Assembly (NCBI RefSeq): GCF_014171595.1
Contig: NZ_CP050451.1
Location: 5,208,001-5,272,000 of the forward strand
Direction of reading: 5' to 3'
Source of the DNA: Massilia sp. Se16.2.3
Lineage (GTDB): Bacteria > Pseudomonadota > Gammaproteobacteria > Burkholderiales > Burkholderiaceae_D
DNA length: 64,000 nucleotides
The notes under the pieces are model-generated. The model searched no databases. It was not told where the DNA came from and saw only the letters and a list, made by a program, of their open reading frames with translations. Shown here piece after piece: positions 46,557 through 57,071 of the stretch. Position 1 is the stretch's first letter. Each line of letters starts with the position of its first letter. A program made the translations under genes and the position numbers.

Positions 46557-48665
46557 ATGAAAACCCGTCGCCGCATCGCTTCCCAAGGTTTCCCGTCGAA
46601 GGAAATCGATTCCATCACCGACCTCTGGATGTTGCGCATCCTGGTTCCCCTGTCCGGTCTCAAGTACTTTGTCATGCGCAACGGTTTTTCGGAAGACACG
46701 GTGGCCCGCCACCTGGGCGTGGGCGACTGGCTCGATAACGACGAACTCGATTTCGACAAAGCCGCCGTCTGCGCGCAGGTGCGCGAACTGCACATCGCCG
46801 CCGAAGCGCGCGCGCCAGGCCTGCTTCCGCCGCCCGCGCTGCAGGCCAATATGGCGCGGCTGTCGAAGCTGGTGGGATTGTCGGACGTCGATTGCCGCAT
46901 CCTCGAATTCGCGGCATTGATCCACCACGACCGCGTCCTGGACGACTGCGCGGACATCCTCGGGCAGCTCAATTCGCTCAAAGTCATCGATGCGCTGGCG
47001 GCCATCCTGGCGCTCGACCGGCGTGCCGTACAAGCGGCGCTCGCTACGCAGGGGGTGCTGGCGCGCTCAGGCCTGCTGGCGGTGGACCGCGGCAATGGCG
47101 GTTTCCTGCGCGGCAAGCTCGACCTGCTGTCCGACAGCTTCGCAGCCCTCGTCATGGGCGAGGAGGCCGACCCGCTCGCCCTGTTGAAGGATACCGTCAG
47201 CCCCAGCCTGCCGGCCACGCTGTGCCTGGCCGACTACGCCCACATCGACGCCAGCCTGGCGCTGCTCAAGCCCTATCTCCAGCAAGCACTGGCCACTGGC
47301 CGGGTCGGCGTGAACATCTTCCTGCATGGCGCGCCCGGTACCGGCAAGAGCGAACTGGCGCGGGCCATGGCCGCCGCGCTCGGATGCGAGCTGTTCGAAG
47401 TGGCCAGCGAGGATGACGACGGCGACCCGGTGCTGGGCGAACGGCGCCTGCGTGCCTATCGCGCCGCGCAGAGTTTTTTCGGCCAGCGCAATGCGATGAT
47501 CCTGTTCGATGAAGTGGAAGACGTCTTCAACGACGGCGACCGCATGTTCGGCCGCATGAGCACGGCGCAAAAGCGCAAGGCATGGATCAATCGCACGCTG
47601 GAACAGAACGCCGTGCCGGCGCTGTGGCTGTCCAATTCCATCGACGGCATCGACCCGGCCTTCCTGCGCCGCTTCGACATGGTGATCGAGATGCCGGTGC
47701 CGCCGCGCAGCCAGCGCGAGCGCATCGTGCGCGACGCCTGCGGCGGGGTGCTCGACGATGCCGCCGTCCGCCGTATCGCCTCGTCGCCCCGGCTGGCACC
47801 GGCCGTCGTCAGCCGCGCAGCCGAGGTCGTGCGTACCATCGGCAGCGGCTTCGATGCCGATGGTACGGGCAGCGCCGGCCGCGCCGTCGAATTCCTGATC
47901 GACCAGTCGCTGCAGGCGCAGGGACATGCGCCCATCAGGCAGGGCGAGGCCGCGCGCCTGCCGGCCGAGTACGACGCCGCGCTCGTCAATGCCGACGCCG
48001 ACATGCTGCAGCTTGCCGACGGGCTCGCGGGCAACCGCGCCGCCCGGCTCTGCCTGTATGGCCCGCCGGGGACCGGGAAAACCGCATACGGCCGCTGGCT
48101 GGCCGAACGCCTGGACATGCCGCTGCTGCTCTACACCGCGTCGGAGCTGATCTCGAAATGGGTGGGCGAGAGCGAAAAGAACATCGCCGCGGCCTTCCGC
48201 CGCGCCGAAAGCGAGAACGCGCTGCTGCTGATCGACGAAGTGGACAGCTTCCTGCAGGACCGCGCCCACGCCCGCCAGTCGTGGGAAGTCACGATGGTCA
48301 ATGAAATGCTGACGCGGATGGAAACCTATTCCGGCGTGTTCATCGCCTCGACCAACCTGATGAACGGGCTCGATCCCGCCGCGCTGCGCCGCTTCGACCT
48401 GAAAGTGCGCTTCGATTTCCTGTTGCCGGACCAGGCGGCACTTCTGCTGGCACGCTATTCGGCCGGGCTCGGACTGGCGCCGGCAACGCAGACCGACCTC
48501 GATCGCCTGCGCTCGCTGCGCAATGTCACGCCCGGCGACTTTGCGGCAGTCGTCCGCCAGCATCGCTTCCGCCCCGTCGTGTCGGCGGCGGCCCTGGTCG
48601 AGGCGCTGGCGCAGGAATGCAGCCTGAAAGCACCGGTGTCGGCGTCCATCGGCTTCCTGCGCTAG
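46557..48665 (+). CDS. Tandem AAA+ ATPase, unknown role
   Basis: A 702-residue protein. An N-terminal domain of about 230 residues has no recognised family. The first AAA+ module has Walker A GAPGTGKS (258-265) and Walker B ILFDEVED (DE 318-319). The second has GPPGTGKT (502-509), LLLIDEVDS (DE 560-561) and a candidate Arg finger in ALRRFDLKVRFDF. The second module resembles classical AAA proteins (p97/FtsH/Vps4-type SELISKWVGESEKN); the first is more divergent. It likely remodels proteins, but substrates and partners are unknown. AGGAGGAG precedes the ATG and no operon partner is seen. Confidence 0.85.
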   Translation: MKTRRRIASQGFPSKEIDSITDLWMLRILVPLSGLKYFVMRNGFSEDTVARHLGVGDWLDNDELDFDKAAVCAQVRELHIAAEARAPGLLPPPALQANMARLSKLVGLSDVDCRILEFAALIHHDRVLDDCADILGQLNSLKVIDALAAILALDRRAVQAALATQGVLARSGLLAVDRGNGGFLRGKLDLLSDSFAALVMGEEADPLALLKDTVSPSLPATLCLADYAHIDASLALLKPYLQQALATGRVGVNIFLHGAPGTGKSELARAMAAALGCELFEVASEDDDGDPVLGERRLRAYRAAQSFFGQRNAMILFDEVEDVFNDGDRMFGRMSTAQKRKAWINRTLEQNAVPALWLSNSIDGIDPAFLRRFDMVIEMPVPPRSQRERIVRDACGGVLDDAAVRRIASSPRLAPAVVSRAAEVVRTIGSGFDADGTGSAGRAVEFLIDQSLQAQGHAPIRQGEAARLPAEYDAALVNADADMLQLADGLAGNRAARLCLYGPPGTGKTAYGRWLAERLDMPLLLYTASELISKWVGESEKNIAAAFRRAESENALLLIDEVDSFLQDRAHARQSWEVTMVNEMLTRMETYSGVFIASTNLMNGLDPAALRRFDLKVRFDFLLPDQAALLLARYSAGLGLAPATQTDLDRLRSLRNVTPGDFAAVVRQHRFRPVVSAAALVEALAQECSLKAPVSASIGFLR

Positions 48666-48996
48666 GCCGGCCGCGGCCGTCCGCGTACACGTTCGGCCGC
48701 GCGATTCCTGCGCGGAAGCCGCCTCCGTGTACCTCAGCGTGATTCTTCCGCGCCAGAGATTTACATTTCGGCAACCCATCGGGTAGACTGGGTGCTCAGC
48801 GCTCCCCTCGACAATCGCCGTTTCGGGGCCGCGATGAGCCGGAAGTCCCTGTACTTACAGATTGAAACCATTTTTACAGCAGGAGCGACAGCTTTCCGCG
48901 CCGCCTGGTGCCACACTATGAACCAGGAATACTATTACGCGCCGGGACTGGAGACTACACAGTCGCATCCATTACTGAACTGAACGGAAGAACAAC
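48666..48996 (+). other. Intergenic region 48666-48996, no gene seen
   Basis: A 63-residue frame at 48792-48983 has no good start or ribosome site and I do not call it. The segment nearest 48997 is AT-richer and probably holds the promoter of the next gene. I see no repeat or terminator. Confidence 0.55.
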
Positions 48997-49413
48997 ATGA
49001 AGACCGCTTACCGACACCTCGTGCGCGTTGCCGCGCTCCTGACCTTCACCGCCGCCTCCGCCTCCGTATTCGCCCAGAGCAGCGAATACCGCCGTGGCTA
49101 CGACGACGGCTTTGCGGCCGGCCAGCGTGCCGCCATGGGCGAGCGCGGCGACCGTGGCGGCCGCAACTGGGGCCACCTGCGCGTGGAACGGGCCGACTAC
49201 GGCGCACGTGGCGCCCTGTGCGATGCACGCCAGGCGGTGCGGGCCGAAGTCGATCGCAATGGCGGCATGGTCGTCGTCGGCAACCACCTGTGCGGCGACC
49301 CGATCCGCAACGTGCAAAAGCGCCTCGACATCGTCTACCGTTGCGGTGACGACGCGCCGGTACGGCTGAGCGGACGCGAAAACGAAACACTGCGCCTGAG
49401 CTGCCGCCGCTGA
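48997..49413 (+). CDS. Small secreted cysteine-containing protein, unknown
   Basis: A 138-residue protein with a signal peptide (LLTFTAASASVFAQ). It starts its mature part with SSEYRRGYDDGFAAGQRAAM, a motif found in several secreted proteins of unknown function. The C-terminal half has four Cys (in GALCDARQAV, NHLCGDPI, IVYRCGDD and LRLSCRR) that could form two disulphides. A strong terminator lies just after its stop. Confidence 0.7.
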   Translation: MKTAYRHLVRVAALLTFTAASASVFAQSSEYRRGYDDGFAAGQRAAMGERGDRGGRNWGHLRVERADYGARGALCDARQAVRAEVDRNGGMVVVGNHLCGDPIRNVQKRLDIVYRCGDDAPVRLSGRENETLRLSCRR

Positions 49414-49434
49414 TTCCGCTGCAGCATGTCAGAA

Positions 49435-49466
49435 GGCCGGGCACGATGGCGTGCCCGGCCTTTTTT
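49435..49466 (+). terminator. Rho-independent terminator
   Basis: A perfect GGCCGGGCACG/CGTGCCCGGCC stem with a four-base loop is followed by six T, 22 bases after the small secreted-protein stop. Confidence 0.92.
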
Positions 49467-49540
49467 CATGGACCGCGATGGCGCTGCAGCACGGCCGAGG
49501 CCGTACAGGCCGGCCCGAGGAGTTGCCCGCATGCGAAAAG

Positions 49541-49579
49541 AAAAAGGGGTTGCATGCCTGAGCATGCAACCCCTTTTTC
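49541..49579 (-). terminator. Rho-independent terminator, downstream of tRNA-Thr
   Basis: A perfect AAAAAGGGGTTGCATGC/GCATGCAACCCCTTTTT palindrome with a four-base loop lies 15 bases past the tRNA 3' end. Read leftward it ends tRNA transcription; the T run on the other side makes it able to act in both directions. Confidence 0.88.
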
Positions 49580-49594
49580 CTTACTGCTGAATTC

Positions 49595-49670
49595 TGGTGC
49601 CGCTGACCGGAATCGAACTGGTGACCTTCGCATTACGAATGCGCTGCTCTACCGACTGAGCTACAGCGGC
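49595..49670 (-). tRNA. tRNA-Thr (anticodon CGT)
   Basis: The reverse complement folds as a 76-base cloverleaf, with acceptor arms GCCGCTG and CAGCGGC, D-loop GCTCAGTCGGTAGAGC, anticodon loop TTCGTAA, T arm ACCAGTTCGATTCCGGT and an encoded CCA end. The anticodon loop matches the CGT-threonine tRNA of E. coli (thrW). A terminator follows. No integrase or attachment duplicate is visible. Confidence 0.95.
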
Positions 49671-49786
49671 TCTACGCCAGGCTATCCCGACGAAGAGCCG
49701 TATTCTAGCAACAACGTAGCAAACGTGCTAGTCCGACTCGGCAATTTCGCACGGGATTTGCCAAAAAAAACCGGCTGCCCAGTCAC

Positions 49787-50788
49787 TTACTCCGCGTGAT
49801 AGCGGGTGACGAGCTCGACTTCTTCCTTCGATCCCAGGAACACCGGCACGCGCTGGTGCAGCTTGGTCGGCGGGATCTCCATGATGCGCCCACGGCCATC
49901 GGTCGCGGCGCCGCCGGCCTGTTCGACGATCATCGCCATCGGATTGGCTTCGTACATCAGGCGCAGCTTGCCCGGCTGGGACGGGTCGCGCATGTCGGCC
50001 GGGTACATGAAGATGCCGCCGCGGTTCAGGATGCGGTGCACGTCGGCCACCATCGAGGCGATCCAGCGCATGTTGAAATCCTTGCCGCGCGCACCGGTTT
50101 TACCCGCCAGCATTTCGTCGACATAGCGCTGCACCGGCGGATGCCAGTGGCGCTTGTTCGACATGTTGATGGCGAATTCCTTGGTCGTGCTCGGGATCTT
50201 GATGTCGCTCTGGGTCAGTACCCAGGAACCCATCTCGCGGTCCAGCGTGAAGCAGTGCACGCCGTCGCCGGTGGTCAGCACCAGCATGGTCTGCGGGCCG
50301 TACACGGCATAGCCGGCGGCCACTTGCGCCGTGCCTGGCTGCAGGAAGGCCGCTTCGGTCGGCTCGCCCATGCCTTCCGGGGCTTTGAGGACCGAGAAGA
50401 TGGTGCCGATCGAGACGTTGACGTCGATGTTCGAGGAGCCGTCGAGCGGATCGAACAGCAGCATGTACTCGCCCTTCGGGTAGCGGTTCGGGATCGGGTG
50501 GATGCTTTCCATCTCTTCCGACGCCATGGCCGCCAGGTGGCCGCCCCACTCGTTCGCTTCCAGCAAGATCTCGTTGGAAATCACGTCGAGCTTCTTCTGC
50601 ACTTCGCCCTGGATGTTCTCGGTGTCGGCGCTGCCGAGGATGTCGCCCAGCGCGCCCTTGCTGACTTCATAGCTGATGCGCTTGCAGGCACGGGCCACGA
50701 CCTCGATCAGGAGGCGCAGCTCGGCCGGAATGGTGTTGTGGAGGCGTTGCTCCTCCACGAGATGTTGCGTGAGACTGACGCGTTTCAT
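49787..50788 (-). CDS. fbp: Class I fructose-1,6-bisphosphatase
   Basis: A 333-residue gluconeogenic enzyme that removes the 1-phosphate from fructose 1,6-bisphosphate. Visible motifs include [20 protein letters not shown] (metal and phosphate site), [10 protein letters not shown] and [20 protein letters not shown] [15 protein letters not shown] near the C-terminus. The length is normal. It follows pepN on the same strand with a gap of 32 bases, so the pair may be cotranscribed. Confidence 0.97.
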   Translation of the reverse strand: MKRVSLTQHLVEEQRLHNTIPAELRLLIEVVARACKRISYEVSKGALGDILGSADTENIQGEVQKKLDVISNEILLEANEWGGHLAAMASEEMESIHPIPNRYPKGEYMLLFDPLDGSSNIDVNVSIGTIFSVLKAPEGMGEPTEAAFLQPGTAQVAAGYAVYGPQTMLVLTTGDGVHCFTLDREMGSWVLTQSDIKIPSTTKEFAINMSNKRHWHPPVQRYVDEMLAGKTGARGKDFNMRWIASMVADVHRILNRGGIFMYPADMRDPSQPGKLRLMYEANPMAMIVEQAGGAATDGRGRIMEIPPTKLHQRVPVFLGSKEEVELVTRYHAE

Positions 50789-50820
50789 GAACTTCCTTCG
50801 GTTTGGTGAATTCTTTGTAG

Positions 50821-53467
50821 TTAGTTGGCCAAGGCTTTGCCCACGACCTCACGCACGTCGTTCGACAGGCGTTGCTGGCCGGCCACCTGTTGCAGCGCCT
50901 TTTTCATCTGCTCCTGCAGTTCCGGGGTATAACGGCGCCAGCGGTCCATGGAACGTGCCAGGCGGCTCGCTACTTGCGGGTTGAGGCCGTCGAGCGTGAT
51001 CACCTGCTCGGCCCAGAAGGCATAGCCGCTGCCGTCCGGCGCGTGGAACTGCACCGGATTGCCGGCGCAGAAGCTGGAAATCAGGCTGCGCGCGCGGTTC
51101 GGATTGCGCAGGTTGAAGGCCGGGTGGCGCATCAGGCCGCGGATGGCGGGCACGTCGGCGGTCGCGCTCGATGCCTGCAGGGCGAACCACTTGTCGATCA
51201 CCAGCGGCTCGTCTTCGAACTCGTCGTAGAAACGCGCCAGCGCGGCGTCGGCACCCGGCGCGCGGGCATGGATCAGGGGCAGACAGGGCCGCGACGCGGT
51301 CGGTCATGTTGCCCGCTTCGTCGAACTGGCGCTGGGCCAGGGCCAGGCCCTCCTCGTCCTGCGCAGCCGTCAGGTAGGCCAGGCACAGGTTTTTGAGGCC
51401 GCGCTTGCCGCTCGATACGGCGTCCGGACTGTATTCGCCCGGCGTCTGGTTCGCTTCGTACTGGGCCAGCAATTCCGAGCGCAGGCGCGCGCCGATATTG
51501 GCGCGCATGAACTGGCGTGCCAGGTGGATCGAGAGCGGATTGACGACCTCGATCTGGTCGGCCACCATGCCTTCGGAAGGCAGCAGCAGGGCCTGCTCAC
51601 GGAAGGCCGGGTCGAGCGTCTCGTCGGCCAGGATCTTGCCCAGCGCCAGCAGGAAGGTGTCGTCCAGCATCAAGGGCGCGCCGACGCCGGCCTCGCCAGT
51701 CAGTTTCAGCAGGCGGCCCATCGCCAGGCGCTGGCCGGCTTCCCAGCGGTTGACGGCGTCGCTGTCGTGGTTGAACAGGTGCAGCAGGTCGGCGTCGCCA
51801 TAATTGAAATCGAGGATGACCGGGGCCGAGAAGTTACGCAGGATCGACGGCGTCGGCTGTTCCTGCACGTTCTCGAACACGAAGCTCTGCTGGGCTTGCG
51901 TGAGTTCCAGCACGGCGGTGGTGCCCTTGTCTTCGCCGCCAATCGTGAGCGGCATGTCGCGCCCATCCGCGCCCAGCAGGCCAACGGCCACCGGAATGTG
52001 GAAGGGGAATTTGCTCGTCTGGCCCGGGGTCGGCGGGCAGGACTGGAACAGGGTCAGCGTATAGGTCTTGGCGAGCTCGTCGTAGCGGGTTTCGGCGCGC
52101 ACGACCGGGGTGCCGGCCTGGCTGTACCAGCGGTCGAACAGGGTCAGGTCGCGCCCGCTCGCGTCGGCCATGGCTTGGCGGAAATCGTCGACCGTGACGG
52201 CCTGGCCGTCATGGCGTTCGAAGTACAAGTCCATGCCCTTGCGGAAGCCTTCGCGGCCGAGCAGGGTCTGGTACATGCGCACGACTTCGGCGCCCTTTTC
52301 GTACACGGTGACGGTGTAGAAATTGTTGATCTCGACAAAGGAGTCGGGACGCACCGGGTGGGCCATCGGGCCGGCGTCTTCCGGGAACTGGGCCTGGCGC
52401 AGGGTGCGCACCTGGTCGATGCGGGTGACGGCGCGGCCGGTCTCGGTGCCGATCATGTCGGCCGAGAATTCCTGGTCGCGGAACACGGTCAGGCCTTCCT
52501 TCAGCGACAGCTGGAACCAGTCGCGGCAGGTGACGCGGTTGCCCGTCCAGTTGTGGAAGTATTCGTGGCCGACCACGGCTTCGATGCCCTGGAAGTCGAT
52601 GTCGGTGGCCACGCGCGGGTTGGCCAGTACATACTTCGTGTTGAAGATGTTCAGGCCCTTGTTTTCCATCGCGCCCATGTTGAAGTCGCTGACGGCGACG
52701 ATCATGAAGCGGTCCAGGTCGAGTTCCAGGCCATAGCGTTCCTCGTCCCAGCGGATACTGTTCTTGAGCGACTGCATGGCATAGTCGGTCTTGTCGAGGT
52801 TGCCCTCCTCCACCCACACCTGCAGCAGCGCATCGCGCCCATCGGCGAGACGGAAGGTTTCTTCCTGGCAGACCAGGCGCGCCGCCACCAGGGCGAACAG
52901 GTAAGACGGTTTCGGGAACGGGTCTTCCCATTTGGCGTAATGGCGGCCATCGCCCAGCTCGCCCTCTTCCACCAGGTTGCCGTTCGACAGCAGCACCGGA
53001 TATTTTTCCTTGTCGGCGCGCAGCATGACGGTGTAGACGGCCATCACGTCCGGACGGTCCGGGAAATAGGTGATGGCGCGGAAGCCCTCGGCCTCGCACT
53101 GGGTGTAGAAATTGCCGTTCGAGGTGTACAGGCCGTTCAGGGTGGTGTTCAGCTCGGGCGCGCAAATCGTTTCGATCTCGAGCGTGACTTCATCAAGCGT
53201 ATCGGGAATCGTCAACAGGCTGCCTTCGACCCGGTAGTCATCAAGCCCCAGTGTGCGGCCGTTCATGCGCAGCGCGACCAGTTCCAGGCCCTCGCCATGG
53301 AGCTCGATTTCGCGCTGGGCACTGGCGGGGTTGCGCCGCATCGTCATCCGGTTGGCGACGATGGTGCGCGTGGGATCGAGGTCGAAGCCGAGCTCGACGG
53401 TGTCGACGAGGTAGCTGGGGGGCGTGTAGTCTTTCCGGTAAATCGTCTGGGGCGTGTCGGTGCGCAT
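50821..53467 (-). CDS. pepN: Aminopeptidase N (one frameshift)
   Basis: An M1 metallopeptidase of about 881 residues that removes N-terminal residues from peptides in the cytoplasm. It shows GAMEN in [12 protein letters not shown], zinc site HEYFH (301-305) in [18 protein letters not shown] and the third ligand in LSLKEG. The long frame goes wrong near 51281-51300; after one base correction it continues to the normal PepN end (MKKALQQ to VGKALAN) at 50821. Unlike the secreted M1 pair at 27.7-32.6 kb, it has no signal peptide. Confidence 0.95.
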
Positions 53468-53661
53468 GGGATGTCCGAAAAATACAGTCGAAGAAGGTCT
53501 TATTTTACCAACAAGGTTTCGGAGGCTACGCGCGATTTCGATGCGGCGGAATGTGTCGGCATGTGCAGTGGGTAACCAGGTGTAAATTTACCTGCGATAA
53601 ACGATCAAAAAGCGCAATCTAACAGTCGGCAAAGACCGTCTAAAAATTGGAGAGAGTTGAA

Positions 53662-54303
53662 ATGAAACGCCTGATCATGTTGACAGCCGCGGCCGCCATG
53701 GCCCTGCTGCTTGGCGGATGTGCCACCACCATCCGCAGCGACGTTACCACCTTCCACCAGTGGCCGGCGCAAATCGAGGATAAAAGCTATGTGTTCGAAG
53801 CGCCGCCGGCGATCGACAACACGCTTGAATACCAGAGCTACCAGAACCTGGTGCGCGGGCAACTGGCGCAGCTGGGCTTCCGGGAAGCGAACACCGGGGG
53901 CGCGGCGCTGAAAGTCGCCATGCGCTTTACCACGACCGACGTCCCGGTGCGCGTGATCGAGCCGACCACGCCGCTGTTCGAGCCTTATCCGATGTATTAC
54001 CGCTATGGTCCGCGTTTCGGTCCGCGCGGCCGCTGGGCGCGCTGGCACCACCCGTTCTATGACCCGTTCTGGAATCCGTTCCCGAGTTACCAGGTCTCGG
54101 TCGAGCACCAGTACCGGCGCGAGCTGCAGGTGTCGATCAAGGACAAAGCCGACAAGCGCCTGTTCGACGTCACGGTGCACAACACCAGCCGCGAACTGTC
54201 GACTCCGGCGCTGATGCCGGCCCTGGTGCACAGCGCGTTCGCGGGCTTCCCGGGGCCGAACGGGGTGGCAAGGCGCGTGGAGCTGCAGCAGAAGCGGGGC
54301 TGA
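53662..54303 (+). CDS. DUF4136 lipoprotein
   Basis: A 213-residue lipoprotein with lipobox LLLGGCATTI. The DUF4136 pattern is clear: SYVFEAPPAIDNTLEYQSYQ then NLVRGQLAQLGF, and AALKVAMRFTT. A Tyr/Pro/Arg-rich loop (PYPMYYRYGPRFGPRGRWAR) is typical of this family. The function is unknown; it probably sits in the outer membrane. A terminator follows. Confidence 0.88.
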   Translation: MKRLIMLTAAAAMALLLGGCATTIRSDVTTFHQWPAQIEDKSYVFEAPPAIDNTLEYQSYQNLVRGQLAQLGFREANTGGAALKVAMRFTTTDVPVRVIEPTTPLFEPYPMYYRYGPRFGPRGRWARWHHPFYDPFWNPFPSYQVSVEHQYRRELQVSIKDKADKRLFDVTVHNTSRELSTPALMPALVHSAFAGFPGPNGVARRVELQQKRG

Positions 54304-54323
54304 AGCGGCGGCTTCAGCGGCAG

Positions 54324-54355
54324 AAAAGCCGGAACGATTGCGTTCCGGCTTTTTT
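54324..54355 (+). terminator. Rho-independent terminator
   Basis: AAAAGCCGGAACG/CGTTCCGGCTTTTTT with a four-base loop, 21 bases after the DUF4136 gene. It could also act leftward on the small membrane protein operon. Confidence 0.9.
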
Positions 54356-54378
54356 ATTGGGCGTCACGGTGATCGGCG

Positions 54379-54525
54379 TCAGGGCGAAAAATAGGCCTCA
54401 GACGCGAAGGTAATCAGCACTACCAGCAGCACCGCCGCCACCAGTACCAGCAGCAGCCGGCCAAAGCGGGGCGAGCCGACGGTGTCGGGTTCCTGCGGAT
54501 CGTTGTCGTCGCTGAACTCCCTCAT
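54379..54525 (-). CDS. Small single-pass membrane protein
   Basis: A 48-residue protein: acidic start [17 protein letters not shown], then one membrane helix (LLLVLVAAVLLVVLITFA) ending SEAYFSP. Its ATG overlaps the quinone oxidoreductase stop (ATGA), showing coupling. No family is recognised. Confidence 0.7.
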   Translation of the reverse strand: MREFSDDNDPQEPDTVGSPRFGRLLLVLVAAVLLVVLITFASEAYFSP

Positions 54526-55511
54526 GGTGCCACCTCCGGCAGCAGGATCGTCGAGCCGGTCGTGCGACGCGCCTCGAGGGCGATGTGGGCCTGCGCGGCC
54601 TCGGCCAGCGGGAAACGCTGGTTGATGCCGACCTTGATCTTGCCGCTGGCAACCATCTCGAACAGCTCGGCCGCCATCGACTCCAGCTCGGGACGCGTGG
54701 CTGCGTAGGCGCCCAGTGCAGGGCGGGTGATGAAGAGCGAACCGCGCGAAGCCAGCTCGCTCAGCGAGAACGGCGGCACGGCGCCGGAGGAGTTGCCGAA
54801 ACTGACCATCAGCCCGCGCGGCTGCAGGCAGTCGAGCGAGCGGTGGAAGGTGTCCTTGCCGACCGAATCGTAGACGACCGGCACTTTCGCGCCACCCGTC
54901 ATGTCCAGCACGCGCGCCACGATGTCCTCGCTGTTGTAGTTGATCACATGGGCTGCGCCATGGGCCAGGGCCAGCTCCGCCTTCTCGTTCGACCCCACCG
55001 TGCCGATGAGGTTCACGCCAAGTGCGCGGGCCCACTGGCAGGCGATCAGGCCAACGCCGCCGGCGGCCGCGTGGAACAGGATGGTCTGGCCCGGCTGCAG
55101 CGGATAAGTGCGGCGGAACAGGTATTGCACGGTCAGGCCCTGCAGCATCATCGCGGCCGCGGTCTCGAAGTCGATCGCGTCGGGCAAGCGCACCAGGATG
55201 TCGGCCGGCATGACGCGCACTTCGCTGTAGGCGCCGTTGGGCCGGCCGGCATAGGCCACGCGGTCGCCCGGCCGCAGGTGCGTGACGCCCTCGCCCACCG
55301 CCTCGACCACGCCCGCGCCTTCCTGGCCGAGGCCGGACGGCAGCGGCATCGGGTAGAGGCCGGTGCGGAAATACACGTCGATGAAATTCAGGCCGATGGC
55401 ATGCTGGCGCACGCGCGCTTCGCCCGGGCCGGGTTCGCCGACCTCGACATCGACATACTCGAGCACCTCGGGCCCGCCCGTGCGCGCCATGCGGATCGCC
55501 TTGGCCATCAT
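54522..55511 (-). CDS. NADPH:quinone oxidoreductase (QOR, zinc-independent MDR)
   Basis: A 329-residue medium-chain dehydrogenase/reductase lacking the catalytic zinc Cys. GroES-like N-terminus ([20 protein letters not shown]), then the Rossmann motif [19 protein letters not shown] and NADPH loop [11 protein letters not shown], both typical of QOR. It reduces quinones with NADPH. The ATG at 55511 overlaps the mgsA stop; an alternative start at 55508 has better spacing from AGGAGG. The mgsA, qor and small membrane protein genes overlap in series and form one operon. Confidence 0.92.
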   Translation of the reverse strand: MMAKAIRMARTGGPEVLEYVDVEVGEPGPGEARVRQHAIGLNFIDVYFRTGLYPMPLPSGLGQEGAGVVEAVGEGVTHLRPGDRVAYAGRPNGAYSEVRVMPADILVRLPDAIDFETAAAMMLQGLTVQYLFRRTYPLQPGQTILFHAAAGGVGLIACQWARALGVNLIGTVGSNEKAELALAHGAAHVINYNSEDIVARVLDMTGGAKVPVVYDSVGKDTFHRSLDCLQPRGLMVSFGNSSGAVPPFSLSELASRGSLFITRPALGAYAATRPELESMAAELFEMVASGKIKVGINQRFPLAEAAQAHIALEARRTTGSTILLPEVAP

Positions 55512-55903
55512 GCGCCCTCCTCCTCGCGCTGGCGGTCCATCAGCCGGCCCAGCACGAGGTGGGCGGTGGCGACGTTCGTTGCGCAAGCCACGTCGTGCAC
55601 GTCGCAGGCGCGCACCAGCGCATTGATGTCCGGCTCGTGCGGCTGGGGCGTCATCGGGTCGCGCAGGAAGATCACGCAGTCGATCCCGCCGTCGACGAGC
55701 TGGGCGCCGATCTGCAGGTCGCCGCCGAAGGGACCCGAATGCTTGCACTCGACCGCGAGGCCGAGTTCGTTGATCAGGCGCGAACCGGTAGTGCCGGTTG
55801 CCGACAGGATGCAGGTGGCGAGGAAGTCGCGGTACTCACCGGCAAGGGTGATCATGTCGTCCTTCTTCTTGTCGTGCGCAATGAGCGCGATGCGGGGTTT
55901 CAT
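55508..55903 (-). CDS. mgsA: Methylglyoxal synthase
   Basis: A 131-residue enzyme making methylglyoxal from dihydroxyacetone phosphate. It matches the family from [20 protein letters not shown] through [11 protein letters not shown] (phosphate-binding) and [20 protein letters not shown] to [18 protein letters not shown]; the catalytic Asp is in [14 protein letters not shown]. It is the first gene of the operon with the quinone oxidoreductase. Confidence 0.96.
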   Translation of the reverse strand: MKPRIALIAHDKKKDDMITLAGEYRDFLATCILSATGTTGSRLINELGLAVECKHSGPFGGDLQIGAQLVDGGIDCVIFLRDPMTPQPHEPDINALVRACDVHDVACATNVATAHLVLGRLMDRQREEEGA

Positions 55904-55949
55904 TGTCTTCGTCTCTTTCCTTGTTTTGGCAGCGCTTATTTTGCAGCGC

Positions 55950-56870
55950 TCATTTTTTCAACGACAACAGCGTGATACCGGCGAGCACCAGCCCGGTTCC
56001 AAGCAATTGCACCGCGGTGATCGGTTCGCCCAGCAGCAGCGCGCCGAGGAACAGCGTCGACACGGGCCCCACCATGCCCGCCTGCGACGCCGCCGGGGCA
56101 CCGATGCGCCCGACCGCGGCCATCGTCATGAACACCGGGAAGATAGTACAGAAAACGCCATTCACGAGCGAGAGCCCGAGCACCGGCAGCGGCTGCAGCA
56201 GCAGCGACGCCGGGCGCAGCAGGAAAAACTGCAGCAGGCAGGCGGCACTCGAGACGCACATCGCGTAGGCCACCAGGCGCAGCGAGCCGACCCGGCGCAC
56301 CATCTCGCCGGTACCGAGCAGGTAGAACGCGTAGCTGAGCGCCGCGCCCAGCACCAGCAGCGCTCCGAACAGGGTGTCCGCCCCGCCGCCGGCCAGGTCG
56401 TGCAGGAACACCAGCGCGATGCCGCAGTACGACAGCGCCAGCGCACACCATTCGGCCGGGGCGATGCGGCGCCGCAGGAACAGGGCCGTGATCGCCAGCA
56501 CGAAGGTCGGCGTCAGGAACAGGATCAGGCGTTCCAGCCCGACGGAGACGTATTGCAGTCCGAGGAAGTCGAGCGTGCTCGACAGGTAATAGCCCAGCAG
56601 GCCCAGCCCGGTGATGCGCCAGCGGTCGGCGGCGGAAAGCGGGGGTCCGCTGCGCATCTTCCAGAGTGCGACACCAGCGAACACCGGAAGCGAGAACAGC
56701 ATTCTGAAGGCGATCAATGTCACTGCGTCGATGTGGTATCGGTACAGCAGTTTGGCGACCACGGCCTTTGTGGAGAACAGAACGGCACCGCCGAGCGCCA
56801 GCGCAAGGCCAGCCAGCCAGGCGCGTCGTGGCGAAGATGTCGCAATCGTGGCAGTTTCAGGCGGGGTCAT
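55950..56870 (-). CDS. EamA-family (DMT) transporter
   Basis: A 306-residue inner-membrane protein with about ten hydrophobic helices and two EamA repeats. Typical elements are [20 protein letters not shown] in the first half and [20 protein letters not shown] in the second. DMT transporters usually export small metabolites; the substrate is unknown. It is 46 bases upstream of mgsA on the same strand. Confidence 0.92.
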   Translation of the reverse strand: MTPPETATIATSSPRRAWLAGLALALGGAVLFSTKAVVAKLLYRYHIDAVTLIAFRMLFSLPVFAGVALWKMRSGPPLSAADRWRITGLGLLGYYLSSTLDFLGLQYVSVGLERLILFLTPTFVLAITALFLRRRIAPAEWCALALSYCGIALVFLHDLAGGGADTLFGALLVLGAALSYAFYLLGTGEMVRRVGSLRLVAYAMCVSSAACLLQFFLLRPASLLLQPLPVLGLSLVNGVFCTIFPVFMTMAAVGRIGAPAASQAGMVGPVSTLFLGALLLGEPITAVQLLGTGLVLAGITLLSLKK

Positions 56871-56975
56871 CCGGCGATTGTACGGGCAAGCACAGAATCA
56901 GGCTCGACAGAAGCCCTGAACGCAAAGCCGACTGCGCAGTCCAACCCTTGCAAACACAACCCATGAGGAGGAACA

Positions 56976-57071
56976 ATGCCGAACTGGAGCATGAAGCGGC
57001 CACCCGGCCATCCGTCCCGCCCACCCTGGGGAGACGGCAGCGCGCCTTCCTGCACGAGGGAACCCCGATGA
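56976..57071 (+). CDS. Possible short leader peptide before the DUF2182 gene
   Basis: A 31-codon frame follows a strong TGAGGAGGAACA and starts MPNWSMKRPPGHPSRPPWGD, ending in a TGA that overlaps the next ATG (ATGA). DUF2182 genes are often preceded by a DUF1326 gene; no DUF1326 domain with its Cys motif is seen here, so this could be a remnant or a coupling peptide. Confidence 0.35.
   Translation: MPNWSMKRPPGHPSRPPWGDGSAPSCTREPR

Noticed and set aside
48792..48983. 63-residue frame before the small secreted protein
   Set aside because: No plausible start signal and no family resemblance.
49595..49670. tRNA-Thr as an integration site
   Set aside because: No duplicate of the tRNA 3' end and no integrase are visible; flanking genes are ordinary chromosomal genes.
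51524..53575. 683-codon plus-strand frame opposite pepN
   Set aside because: Antisense of pepN, whose HEYFH and GAMEN motifs are intact.
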